Part shown: positions 32,681 through 41,153 of the stretch, in pieces | Layout: each line of letters starts with the position of its first letter | How positions within the stretch are numbered: the stretch's first letter is position 1 | From: Sphingomonas panacis | Lineage (GTDB): Bacteria; Pseudomonadota; Alphaproteobacteria; Sphingomonadales; Sphingomonadaceae | Direction: 5' to 3' | DNA length: 64,000 bases | NCBI RefSeq assembly: GCF_001717955.1 | Contig: NZ_CP014168.1 | Span: 4,867,501-4,931,500, forward strand | Position numbers and translations under genes: made by a program | The notes under the pieces: generated by a model | What the model was told of the DNA's origin: nothing | Databases searched by the model: none | Seen by the model: only the letters and a program-made list of their open reading frames with translations

Positions 32681-33330
32681 TGCGCCGAGGTCCCCTCCAC
32701 TTCGCGCCACTGCTGCGCGTCCTCCACTGGCTGATGGTGGCGATGATCGTCACCATGCTGTTCGTCGGCGTCGGCATGGTCTCCACCACGGGCCCTGCCT
32801 ATGTCACGTTGCTTCACCTTCACCGCCCGCTCGGCATCGCGATCCTCGCGCTGGTCGCGTTGCGCCTTGTCGTCCGTCTCGGCACCGGCGCTCCGGCGCT
32901 TCCGCCCGATCTCGACGCGCCGCAACGGCTGGCGGCGAAGGGCTCGCATGTCCTGCTCTACGCGGCGATGTTCGCGTTGCCGCTGATCGGCTGGGGGATG
33001 CTGTCGGCAGGCGGCTATCCGGTCGCGTTGACGCCGGCGACCGTGCTTCCACCGATCCTTCCGCACGACCTGCGGCTCTACGCTGTGCTTCGTTTCGCGC
33101 ACACGTGGATCGCGCTGGCGCTGTTCGGGCTGATCCTGCTCCACCTCGCGGCGGCGCTGATGCACGGGCTGATCCGCCGCGATGGCGTGCTCCAGAGCAT
33201 GACCTGGGGCGATGCCAGGCACGACCGGAAGACACCGGAGCGCGCGCCGGCTCCGGCACCGGCTGCCGAGGATGAGATCGCCGCGCCCCCGCCCCCACTC
33301 GCCGAGCCGGACAGCCACGCCAGCGACTAG
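32677..33330 (+). CDS. Cytochrome b561
   Basis: 217 residues. Four TM helices with b-heme His ligands in LRVLHWLMV (His17), LLHLHRPLG (His47/49), LRFAHTWIA (His142) and LILLHLAAA (His156). Diheme b561 proteins take electrons from quinol. ATG 32677 overlaps the catalase stop (ATGA). A Pro/Ala/Glu-rich cytoplasmic tail of about 45 residues follows TM4. The pairing suggests it feeds electrons from the quinone pool to the exported peroxidase; that link is inference. Confidence 0.92.
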   Translation: MMRRGPLHFAPLLRVLHWLMVAMIVTMLFVGVGMVSTTGPAYVTLLHLHRPLGIAILALVALRLVVRLGTGAPALPPDLDAPQRLAAKGSHVLLYAAMFALPLIGWGMLSAGGYPVALTPATVLPPILPHDLRLYAVLRFAHTWIALALFGLILLHLAAALMHGLIRRDGVLQSMTWGDARHDRKTPERAPAPAPAAEDEIAAPPPPLAEPDSHASD

Positions 33331-33397
33331 ATGCACGCGGGCGTCTGAACCCTCCACACGTGTCGTTGGGCTGGTCCTCGCTGCAAATGTGCGGCGT

Positions 33398-34903
33398 TTA
33401 ATCCGCCGCGGAGTGTGAAGCGCTCAAGGTGCGGCGAAGCGCGTCGTGCCAGCCGGCGACCAGCACGTCGCGCCTGTCCGCAGCCATCGCTGGCGTGAAA
33501 CACCGGGCGCTCGACCAGAGCGCGGCAAGCTCCGGCAGATCCGACCATAAGCCGACCGCAAGACCAGCGAGAAAGGCGGCACCCCGCGCCGTCGTCTCGA
33601 GATCGCCCGGACGCTCGACCGGCATTTCGAGCAGATCGGCGAGGAACTGCCCAAGCCAGTCGTTCGCAGCCATGCCGCCGTCCACGCGCATCACCGCCGG
33701 CCTGGCGCCCCCGTCGGCGACCATCGCTTCGATCAGGTCCAGCGTCTGGTATCCGACCGCCTCCAGTGCCGCACGGGCGAGGTGCGCCGCGCCCGCGCCG
33801 AACGTGAGCCCGTGGATCGAGGCGCGCGCATCCGGGTCCCAATGCGGTGCGCCAAGCCCGACGAACGCCGGGACCATGTACACACCATGGCTGTCGGGCA
33901 CCTGCGTCGCCATATCGTGAGTCTGGCTGGCGTGGGTGATGACGCCCAACCCGTCGCGCAGCCACTTCACCGCCGCGCCCGCCGTGAAGATCGAGCCTTC
34001 CAGCGCATAAGTGGTGCGGCCGGCAAGGCGGTAGGCGGGCGTCGTCAGCAGGCGATGGGCCGAGCGCAGCGCCTCCTCGCCGGTGTTGAGCAGCATGAAG
34101 CAGCCGGTGCCGTAGGTCGATTTGGCGCTGCCGCGCGTGAAACAGGCCTGGCCGAACAAAGCCGCTTGCTGATCGCCCGCCATGCCGGCGATCGGAATCG
34201 CCGCATCGAACAGGTCCGGCGCGGTCATCCCGTACAGATGCGCGTTGTCATGCACGTCCGGCAGCAACGCCATCGGCACGTCTAACAGCGCGCACAATTC
34301 CGCATCCCAGCACCCCCGGCGAATGTCGAATAACAGCGTGCGCGCGGCGTTGGTGACATCGGTCGCATGCACCTTTCCACCCGTCAGCCGCCACAGCAGG
34401 AAACTGTCGATCGTTCCGAAGGCAAGCTCGCCGCGTTCGGCGCGCACGCGGGCACCGGGAACATGATCGAGAATCCAGGCGAGCTTGGTGCCCGAGAAAT
34501 ACGGATCGAGCAACAATCCGGTGCGGTCGCGCACCATCGGCTCGGCGCCGTTCGCCTTCAGGTGCTGGCAGCGTTCGGCGGTGCGCCGGTCCTGCCAGAC
34601 GATCGCACGATGAATCGTCTCGCCGGTGCGGCGATCCCACACCAACGTGGTTTCGCGCTGGTTGGTGATGCCGATCGCGGCAATGTCGGCTGCGCGCAGG
34701 CCGCTCGATGCGATCGCCTCGCGCGCGGTCGCGAGCGTGTCACGCCAGATCACCTCCGGGTCGTGCTCGACCCAGCCCGGCTCGGGATAGAGTTGAGCGA
34801 ACTCGCGCTGGGCGGCTGCCACGCGCTTCGCTCGGGAGTCGAAAATCAGGCTGCGCGTCGATGTCGTCCCTTGGTCGATCGCCAGAATATGCGTGCCAGC
34901 CAT
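33398..34903 (-). CDS. glpK: Glycerol kinase
   Basis: 501 residues, FGGY family. Phosphorylates glycerol to sn-glycerol-3-phosphate. N-terminal phosphate loop [20 protein letters not shown] signature region ([20 protein letters not shown]), substrate-contacting RETTLVWDR. Normal length. Divergently transcribed from glpD with a 119-bp spacer rich in TTTCGTT-like repeats. No glpF is present in the window. Confidence 0.97.
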   Translation of the reverse strand: MAGTHILAIDQGTTSTRSLIFDSRAKRVAAAQREFAQLYPEPGWVEHDPEVIWRDTLATAREAIASSGLRAADIAAIGITNQRETTLVWDRRTGETIHRAIVWQDRRTAERCQHLKANGAEPMVRDRTGLLLDPYFSGTKLAWILDHVPGARVRAERGELAFGTIDSFLLWRLTGGKVHATDVTNAARTLLFDIRRGCWDAELCALLDVPMALLPDVHDNAHLYGMTAPDLFDAAIPIAGMAGDQQAALFGQACFTRGSAKSTYGTGCFMLLNTGEEALRSAHRLLTTPAYRLAGRTTYALEGSIFTAGAAVKWLRDGLGVITHASQTHDMATQVPDSHGVYMVPAFVGLGAPHWDPDARASIHGLTFGAGAAHLARAALEAVGYQTLDLIEAMVADGGARPAVMRVDGGMAANDWLGQFLADLLEMPVERPGDLETTARGAAFLAGLAVGLWSDLPELAALWSSARCFTPAMAADRRDVLVAGWHDALRRTLSASHSAAD

Positions 34904-34914
34904 AGTCGCTCTTC

Positions 34915-34970
34915 CGTTCGTTCGTTTTCGTTTGCACGATTTATCATTTTCATTCGCGCGTCAACGCTTT
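34915..34970. promoter_or_regulatory. Candidate GlpR operator and glpK promoter region
   Basis: The glpK-glpD spacer contains TTCG/TTTCGTT-type direct repeats (TTCGTTCGTTTTCGTTTG near 34918-34934, then ATTTTCATTCG near 34947-34956), the kind of repeat bound by DeoR-family repressors. On the minus strand TTGACG (34964-34959) could be the glpK -35 box, but the -10 box (TAAATC) has short spacing. The DeoR gene lies just beyond glpD. Confidence 0.5.
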
Positions 34971-35022
34971 CACATTGACGTTTCTTGCGGTACAGCGAGT
35001 CGCAACGGGAGTAAGCGAACCG

Positions 35023-36555
35023 ATGACATCGGGCACAGCGCGAGAGGAGATGATCGACCTTCTGGTCGTCGGCGGCGGCATCAACGGTGCCGGCATCGCG
35101 CGCGATGCTGCCGGCCGGGGATTGTCGGTCCTGCTGGTCGAGCAGGACGATCTCGCTGGCCACACCTCCTCCGCATCGACGAAGCTGATCCACGGCGGAT
35201 TGCGCTATCTGGAATATGGCGAGTTCCGGCTGGTGCGCGAGGCGTTGATCGAACGCGAGCGGCTGTGGAAGATGGCGCCGCATATCATCTGGCCGCTTCG
35301 CTTCGTGCTGCCGCAAACCCACTCGCCCCGGCCCGCCTGGCTGGTCCGTGCCGGGCTGTTCCTGTACGATCACCTCGGCGGCCGCGATGAGCTGCCGGGC
35401 ACCAAGACGGTGCGTCTCGACCGGACGGCGTATGGCGCCGGACTGTCGGCGCGGAATGGCCGTGCATTCGTCTATTCGGATTGCTGGGTGGAAGACAGCC
35501 GGCTGGTGGTGCTGAACGCACTGGACGCGGCCGAGCGTGGCGCGACGATCCTGACGCGCACCCGCCTTGTAGCGGCGATGCGCGAGGGTGACGGCTGGAC
35601 TGCGACGATCACCGATGCGGCAGGCGAACGCCACGTTCGCGCCCGCGCGCTGGTCAACGCCGCCGGCCCGTGGGTGGCGGACGTGATCGGCCGTGCGGCA
35701 GGCGCCAAAAGCGAGCGTGGTGTACGCCTGATCAAAGGCAGCCATGTCGTCGTTCCCAGGCTTTACGAGGGCGATCACGCCTTCATGCTCCAGAATGCCG
35801 ACCGTCGGATCGTCTTCGCCATTCCTTACGAGGGGCATTTCACGTTGCTGGGCACGACCGACCAACCCTGGGAAGGCGCGCCCGCGAAAGCCACGATCGA
35901 CGCGGACGAGACCGCCTATATCCTCGAAACCGCCAATCGCTATTTCGCCCGCCAGCTCACCACGAGCGATGTCGTGTGGAGCTATGCGGGCATTCGTCCG
36001 CTCTACGACGATCGCAAGGGAAGCGCATCGGCGGTGACCCGCGACTATGTCCTCGATCTCGACGCCGGGCACGGGAAAGCGCCGTTGCTGAGTATCTTCG
36101 GCGGCAAGATCACGACCTACCGTAAACTCGCCGAACACGCATTGGGTGAACTCGCGCGGTTCTTTCCCGACACTGGCCCCGCCTGGACCGCCGACGCGGC
36201 ACTCCCCGGCGGGGCGATGCCGGGCGGTGATTTCGCGCGGTTCCTAGCTGCGGCCGAGGCGGAGCGACCCAATTTTCCACGCCCGCTGCTGCGGCGGCTG
36301 GCGCGCGCCTATGGCACCCGCATCGACGAGATCCTCGGTCCGGCGGCAAGCCCGGCTGCGCTTGGTGCCGATCTGGGCGGCGGGCTGCACGAAGCGGAGA
36401 TCGATTATCTCGTGCGCGCGGAATGGGCGCGCACGGCGGAGGATATCCTGTTCCGGCGCTCGAAGCTCGGCCTGCACGCACCGGCCGAGACGGCGTCTCG
36501 CCTCGACGCGCTGCTCGCCGCCCGCCCCGACCTGTCGCGGAATGCCGCGGCATGA
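35023..36555 (+). CDS. glpD: Aerobic glycerol-3-phosphate dehydrogenase
   Basis: 510 residues. Membrane-peripheral flavoenzyme oxidising glycerol-3-phosphate to DHAP and reducing quinone. Rossmann FAD motif LLVVGGGINGAGIARDAAGRG near the N-terminus; SSASTKLIHGGLRYLEYGEF; IRPLYDDRKG and FGGKITTYRKLAEHAL at the C-terminal side are diagnostic. ATG 35023 chosen; ATG 35050 directly abuts a GGAG and is less likely. The stop overlaps glpR (ATGA). Confidence 0.97.
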   Translation: MTSGTAREEMIDLLVVGGGINGAGIARDAAGRGLSVLLVEQDDLAGHTSSASTKLIHGGLRYLEYGEFRLVREALIERERLWKMAPHIIWPLRFVLPQTHSPRPAWLVRAGLFLYDHLGGRDELPGTKTVRLDRTAYGAGLSARNGRAFVYSDCWVEDSRLVVLNALDAAERGATILTRTRLVAAMREGDGWTATITDAAGERHVRARALVNAAGPWVADVIGRAAGAKSERGVRLIKGSHVVVPRLYEGDHAFMLQNADRRIVFAIPYEGHFTLLGTTDQPWEGAPAKATIDADETAYILETANRYFARQLTTSDVVWSYAGIRPLYDDRKGSASAVTRDYVLDLDAGHGKAPLLSIFGGKITTYRKLAEHALGELARFFPDTGPAWTADAALPGGAMPGGDFARFLAAAEAERPNFPRPLLRRLARAYGTRIDEILGPAASPAALGADLGGGLHEAEIDYLVRAEWARTAEDILFRRSKLGLHAPAETASRLDALLAARPDLSRNAAA

Positions 36556-37340
36556 GCGCCGCCGATACCGATGATATGGTCGTGCGGCGGCACCGTCGCA
36601 TCCTGGAGCTCGCCCGCCAGACCGGCAGCGTGTCGGTGGAGGCGCTCGCCTCGCACCTCGGCGTGACGCCGCAGACGGTGCGGCGCGACCTCAACATCCT
36701 CGCCAGCCGCTCGATGCTGTCGCGCGTGCATGGCGGGGCGGTAGTTACGTCCGGGGTCGACAATCTCGATCACGACGCGCGGGGACAGGTGGCGGCGGAG
36801 GCCAAAGCTGCGATCGGCACCGCCGTCGCCCGCATCGTTCCCAACGGCGCGAGCCTGTTCATCAACATCGGCACCACCACCGAGGCGATGGCACGTGCGC
36901 TCGTCAACCATCGCGATCTGCTCGTCGTCACCAACAACTTCAACGTCGTCGATATCCTCGTCGATCAGCCGTCGATCGAAGTGATCGCGGCGGGCGGTCG
37001 AGTGCGGCCCGGCGACCGCGCGATCGTCGGCGCGCTGGCAATGGATTTCGTGCGCGCCTTCAAGGTCGATATCGCGCTGATCGGCGCGTCTGCGGTCGAA
37101 CCCGACGGGACTTTGCTCGACTTCGACGTTGACGAGGTGCGCGTCGCCCAGACGATCATCGCACATGCGCGCAGCACGATTTTGGGGGTCGATCGAACCA
37201 AGTTCGGGCGGGCCGCGCCGGTGCGGATCGCCGGCCTCGACGCGATCGACCATTTTGTCACCGACCGGCTCGACGATGCGGAGCTTGCCGCCGCCTGTGC
37301 GGCGGCTGGCGTGCATGTGATCGAAACCGAGCTCGAGTGA
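36552..37340 (+). CDS. glpR: DeoR-family repressor, probable glycerol-3-phosphate regulator
   Basis: 262 residues. The N-terminal DeoR HTH (RHRRILELARQTGSVSVEAL, then HLGVTPQTVRRDLN) is followed by the sugar-phosphate-sensing domain (about 80-235) with NGASLFINIGTTTEAMARAL and GASAVEPDGTLLDFDVDEV. It is translationally coupled to glpD. By position it should repress glp genes with glycerol-3-phosphate as inducer. It may also affect the same-strand genes that begin 73 bp downstream. Confidence 0.9.
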   Translation: MSAADTDDMVVRRHRRILELARQTGSVSVEALASHLGVTPQTVRRDLNILASRSMLSRVHGGAVVTSGVDNLDHDARGQVAAEAKAAIGTAVARIVPNGASLFINIGTTTEAMARALVNHRDLLVVTNNFNVVDILVDQPSIEVIAAGGRVRPGDRAIVGALAMDFVRAFKVDIALIGASAVEPDGTLLDFDVDEVRVAQTIIAHARSTILGVDRTKFGRAAPVRIAGLDAIDHFVTDRLDDAELAAACAAAGVHVIETELE

Positions 37341-37413
37341 AGCGAATACCATAAGCGCCTGAACAGCCGGTCAAAAAGAACCGGCGGTCGGATTAGAGGA
37401 AGGGGAGACGGAA

Positions 37414-38670
37414 TTGGGGCGAGTGCGGCATCTTCGTTGGTGGATCGTGGCGCTGATCTGCGCAGGCACGGTTGCCAACTATCTCGCCCGCAACTCGCTG
37501 GGCGTGCTCGCGCCTGAGCTCAAGCTCCGGCTGGCGATGACGACGCAGCAGTACAGCTACGTCGTCGGCGCGTTTCAGTTCGCCTATACGGTGATGCAGC
37601 CGGTCGCGGGGTTCATCGTCGATCGTTTCGGTCTGCGCGCGGGCTTCGCCTTGTTCGGGGTAGCGTGGTCGCTGGCCAACATGCTTCATGCGCTGGCGTT
37701 CGGCTGGATCAGCCTTGCGCTGTTTCGCGGTTTGCTCGGTCTTGCCGAATCCGCCGCCGTGCCGTCGGGCATCAAGGCCATCGCCGAATGGTTTCCGGCG
37801 CGCGAACGGTCGGTGGCAGTGGGATGGTTCAATGCCGGTACATCGCTGGGCGCATTGATCGCACCGCCACTTGTCGTCGCGGTGTCGCTATGGGCCAATT
37901 GGCGGGTCGCTTTCGCGGTCACCGGCGCGGTCGGGCTGGTCTGGGCGGCGGCATGGTGGGTCTTCTACCGTCCGCCCAGCCAGCATCCCGCGATCACCGA
38001 AGACGAGCGCGCGCTGATCGCGGCCGATCGGCCGGCGAAACCGTCGCGCCCCGCCAGAGTGGGCGAAATCGTGCGTACATCGCGCTTCTGGATCATCGCG
38101 ATCCCGCGCTTTCTCGCCGAGCCGGCGTGGCAGACGTTCAGCTTCTGGATTCCGCTGTACCTCGCGACCGAGCGCGGCATGGACCTCAAGCAGATCGCCT
38201 TGTTCGCCTGGCTGCCGTTTCTCGCCGCCGATCTGGGGGGCGTGCTTGGCGGCTATCTGTCCCCCTTCCTGATGCGCCGTGCGGGGTTGCGGCTGGTGCC
38301 GTCGCGCGTCGCCGGCGTGGTGGTCGCGGCAGTGCTGATGATCGCGCCGGGGTGCATCGGCCTCGCGGTCAGCCCGTATCTCGCCATCGCCTTGTTCTGC
38401 GTCGGCGGTTTCGCGCACCAGATGCTGTCCGTCCTCATCAACACGCTGTCCGCCGACGTCTTCACTCCCGAGGAGGTCGGCACTGCCAACGGCTTTATCG
38501 GCCAGGCGGGCTGGCTGGGCGGTCTGCTGTTTTCGCTGCTGATCGGGCAGCTTGCCGACACGATTGGCTATGCTCCGCTGTTCGCAGCTTTGTCGGTGTT
38601 CGATCTGATCGGCGCCGCCGTCTTGCTGCTCGGCATGAAGCAGCTTCGTTTGCCGGAGACCGTGCGATGA
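37414..38670 (+). CDS. MFS transporter, ExuT-like anion:cation symporter family
   Basis: 418 residues, 12 TM helices. The first helix RWWIVALICAGTVANYLARN and the AESAAVPSGIKAIAEWFPARER loop are typical of hexuronate/ACS-family symporters. TTG at 37414 is preceded by AGGAAGGGGAG at ideal spacing and there is no competing ATG nearby. The stop overlaps the GH31 gene (ATGA), so transporter and cytosolic glycosidase are made together. Substrate is probably an acidic sugar or glycoside; this is inference. GlpT-type function is less likely given the ExuT-like N-terminus. Confidence 0.88.
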   Translation: MGRVRHLRWWIVALICAGTVANYLARNSLGVLAPELKLRLAMTTQQYSYVVGAFQFAYTVMQPVAGFIVDRFGLRAGFALFGVAWSLANMLHALAFGWISLALFRGLLGLAESAAVPSGIKAIAEWFPARERSVAVGWFNAGTSLGALIAPPLVVAVSLWANWRVAFAVTGAVGLVWAAAWWVFYRPPSQHPAITEDERALIAADRPAKPSRPARVGEIVRTSRFWIIAIPRFLAEPAWQTFSFWIPLYLATERGMDLKQIALFAWLPFLAADLGGVLGGYLSPFLMRRAGLRLVPSRVAGVVVAAVLMIAPGCIGLAVSPYLAIALFCVGGFAHQMLSVLINTLSADVFTPEEVGTANGFIGQAGWLGGLLFSLLIGQLADTIGYAPLFAALSVFDLIGAAVLLLGMKQLRLPETVR

Positions 38671-41081
38671 AACGCGCCACCCTGTCCGATCCGCCGCGCT
38701 TCACGCTCACCGAGCGCGCACGCGGCCGTGTCACGCTTACCGCCGACACGGGCGCGATCGCCCACGTGTTCGTCCTCGAAGAAGACGTGATGCGCTTTCT
38801 CCTGCTGCCAACCGGCGTCGTCACGAGCCCGCCAAGCTGGGCGATCGCGCCGGGCGCCGAGGACATCGCCGAACCCGGACGCGACCGGATGAGCACCGAG
38901 GATTTTTCCTGCCCGGACGCCGCCATCGCAGGCGAGGACGGCGTGCTGCGGATCGAGACCGCGCGGTTGCGGTTGACCATCCGGTTGCACGGCCTCCACT
39001 GCACCTGGGAGCAGCGCGACGGCGACGGCTGGATCGCGATGGCCGCCGACCGCCCCACCCAGGCCTATGACTTCGGCTGGTGGGACGGTCGCGCGCATCA
39101 TTACGTCGCCCGCCAACCCGGCGACCGGTTCTTCGGTCTCGGCGATCGCGCCGGCGATGTCGATCGTGCCGGCCGGCGGTTTCGGCTGACCAATCTCGAT
39201 CCGATGGGCTTTGACGCCGAGCATAGCGACCCGCTCTACAAGTCGATCCCCTATCTGCTCGTCGCGGACGCGGCGGGCCGCTGCCACGGCGCGTTTTACG
39301 ACAGCGTCGCCGACGTGACGGTCGATCTCGGCCGCGAACTCGACAATTATCATGGCCTCTACCGCCATGTCGTTGCCGACGCCGGTGACCTCGATCTGTG
39401 GATGATCGCCGGTCCCGATCCGCTGGCGGTAACACGCCGGTTCACATGGCTGACCGGCCGCCCGGCGCTGATGCCGCTTTGGTCGCTCGGCTATTCGGGT
39501 TCAACGATGACCTATACCGACGCGCCAGATGCGTCGGCGCAGATGGCCGGCTTTCTGGAGAAATGCGCCGAGCATGATCTCGGCTGCACGTCATTTCATT
39601 TGTCGTCCGGCTATACCTCGATCGGCGACAAGCGGTACGTCTTCCACTGGAACCGCGACAAATTCCCCGATCCAGCCGCGTTCGTCACGTCCTATGCCGA
39701 AGCGGCGGTGCGTCTCGTCCCCAACATCAAGCCCGCCTTGCTGCGCAGCCACCCGCGCTATGGCGAGGTCGCCTCCGCTGGCCTGTTCGTGTCGGACGCG
39801 GACGGAACGCCGGTCGAGGCGCAATTCTGGGACGAAGTCGGCAGCTATCTCGATTTCACCAAACCCGAGGCGGCGCGCTGGTGGCGTGAGCAAGTCACGA
39901 CCGCGCTGCTCGACACCGGCATCGAGGCAAGCTGGAACGACAACAACGAATATGAGCTGTGGGATTCGCGCGCGCGCTTCGCCGGCTTCGGCGCGCCCTG
40001 CGCCGCAGCGGCGATGCGCCCGGTCCAACCGATGCTGATGATGCGCGCCTCGCGCCGGGCGCAGCAGGAGGCGCGGCCCGACCGCCGCCCCTATGTGGTT
40101 ACCCGCTCCGGGATGGCGGGGCTGCATCGCTACGCCCAGACGTGGAGCGGCGACAATCGCACCGAATGGAAAACTATCCGCTACAACGCGCGCCAGTCGA
40201 TCGGCCTGGCGCTGTCCGGGGTTTCAAACAGCGGGCACGACATCGGTGGTTTTTCGGGACCAGCCCCCTCGCCCGAGTTGCTGGTGCGATGGGTGCAGGC
40301 TGGCGTGCTGATGCCGCGCTTCAGCATCCACAGTTGGAACGACGACCGCACCGTGAACGAGCCGTGGATGTACCCCGAGGTACTTCCTGCGATCCGGCGG
40401 CTGATGGCGCTGCGCCAGACGCTGCTGCCGTTCCTGTACGACCTGCTCCACCGCTATCACACGGAGTACGAGCCGATGGTGCGGCCAACCTGGCTCGACT
40501 TTCCAGGTGACCCGCTCTGCTGGGCTGAGAGCGACGATCATCTGCTTGGGCCGGCCCTGCTGGTGCCGCTGGTCTGCGAGCCGGGGGTGACGATGCGCAG
40601 TCTACGGCTGCCCGCGGGAGCTGACTGGATCGACGTCTGGTCCGGCGAGAGGGCCGCTGGCGGGCACATGATCACGCTCGACGCTCCGCTGGACGGGCCG
40701 CCGCCGCTCCTTGCGCGGGCAGGCACGGCGATGCTTGTCGACCTCGCGGTCGGCGGCTGGCGGCCCCGGCCCTACCAGCGCGGCCTGTGGCTGTTTCCGC
40801 CACGAGCCGGAGCCTTTGCCTGCGACGCGCTTGAAGACGCCGGCGACGGGGACGGTCCGGTCGATCGGTGGCGTCTGAGCGGTAGCGCCGACGCCGCGCG
40901 GATCGACGTTACGCTGGGCCGCGAAGGTCCAGGCACGATCGGCGACGGCCGCGTGGCGCTGCTGCTTCCGCCGGGAGATCGTCGGACGCTGCTGGTCAAC
41001 GGCGGCGAAGGTGAGCGCGTGACCATCGACGGCCGCGACGGCGTACTCCTGACGATACGGCCGGGAGAACACCCGCGCTGA
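38667..41081 (+). CDS. Glycoside hydrolase family 31 (alpha-glucosidase-like), cytoplasmic
   Basis: 804 residues. An N-terminal beta-sandwich (about 1-255) precedes the TIM barrel. Nucleophile Asp425 lies in the GH31 motif IEASWNDNNEYELWD and acid/base Asp496 in QTWSGDNRTEW; SNSGHDIGGFSG and YNARQSIGLALSG are also typical. GH31 enzymes retain configuration on alpha-glucosides, xylosides or related sugars; the exact specificity cannot be read from these motifs. No signal peptide (MKRATLSDPPRF), so it acts on imported substrate, consistent with its coupling to the MFS gene. ATG 38667 chosen; the open frame back to 37665 overlaps the transporter and is a shadow. Confidence 0.93.
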   Translation: MKRATLSDPPRFTLTERARGRVTLTADTGAIAHVFVLEEDVMRFLLLPTGVVTSPPSWAIAPGAEDIAEPGRDRMSTEDFSCPDAAIAGEDGVLRIETARLRLTIRLHGLHCTWEQRDGDGWIAMAADRPTQAYDFGWWDGRAHHYVARQPGDRFFGLGDRAGDVDRAGRRFRLTNLDPMGFDAEHSDPLYKSIPYLLVADAAGRCHGAFYDSVADVTVDLGRELDNYHGLYRHVVADAGDLDLWMIAGPDPLAVTRRFTWLTGRPALMPLWSLGYSGSTMTYTDAPDASAQMAGFLEKCAEHDLGCTSFHLSSGYTSIGDKRYVFHWNRDKFPDPAAFVTSYAEAAVRLVPNIKPALLRSHPRYGEVASAGLFVSDADGTPVEAQFWDEVGSYLDFTKPEAARWWREQVTTALLDTGIEASWNDNNEYELWDSRARFAGFGAPCAAAAMRPVQPMLMMRASRRAQQEARPDRRPYVVTRSGMAGLHRYAQTWSGDNRTEWKTIRYNARQSIGLALSGVSNSGHDIGGFSGPAPSPELLVRWVQAGVLMPRFSIHSWNDDRTVNEPWMYPEVLPAIRRLMALRQTLLPFLYDLLHRYHTEYEPMVRPTWLDFPGDPLCWAESDDHLLGPALLVPLVCEPGVTMRSLRLPAGADWIDVWSGERAAGGHMITLDAPLDGPPPLLARAGTAMLVDLAVGGWRPRPYQRGLWLFPPRAGAFACDALEDAGDGDGPVDRWRLSGSADAARIDVTLGREGPGTIGDGRVALLLPPGDRRTLLVNGGEGERVTIDGRDGVLLTIRPGEHPR

Positions 41082-41153
41082 CCCAACGACCGGATCGATC
41101 TTTCACAACCACGCCGCCGACAGTGAATCGCGCGGCATCATGAGGAGGGGACT

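Noticed and set aside
37665-38666. N-terminal extension of the GH31 frame across the MFS gene
   Set aside because: The upstream part is a shadow of the transporter; the ATGA overlap at 38667 and the start of homologous sequence fix the true start.
37414-38670. MFS gene as a GlpT-type glycerol-3-phosphate antiporter, given the glp neighbours
   Set aside because: The first helix and loop motifs fit ExuT/ACS-type symporters, and it is coupled to a glycosidase, not to glpR.
38667-41081. GH31 as a sulfoquinovosidase of a sulfoglycolysis locus
   Set aside because: The protein is over 100 residues longer than YihQ-type enzymes, and no sulfoquinovose isomerase, kinase or aldolase genes are nearby.
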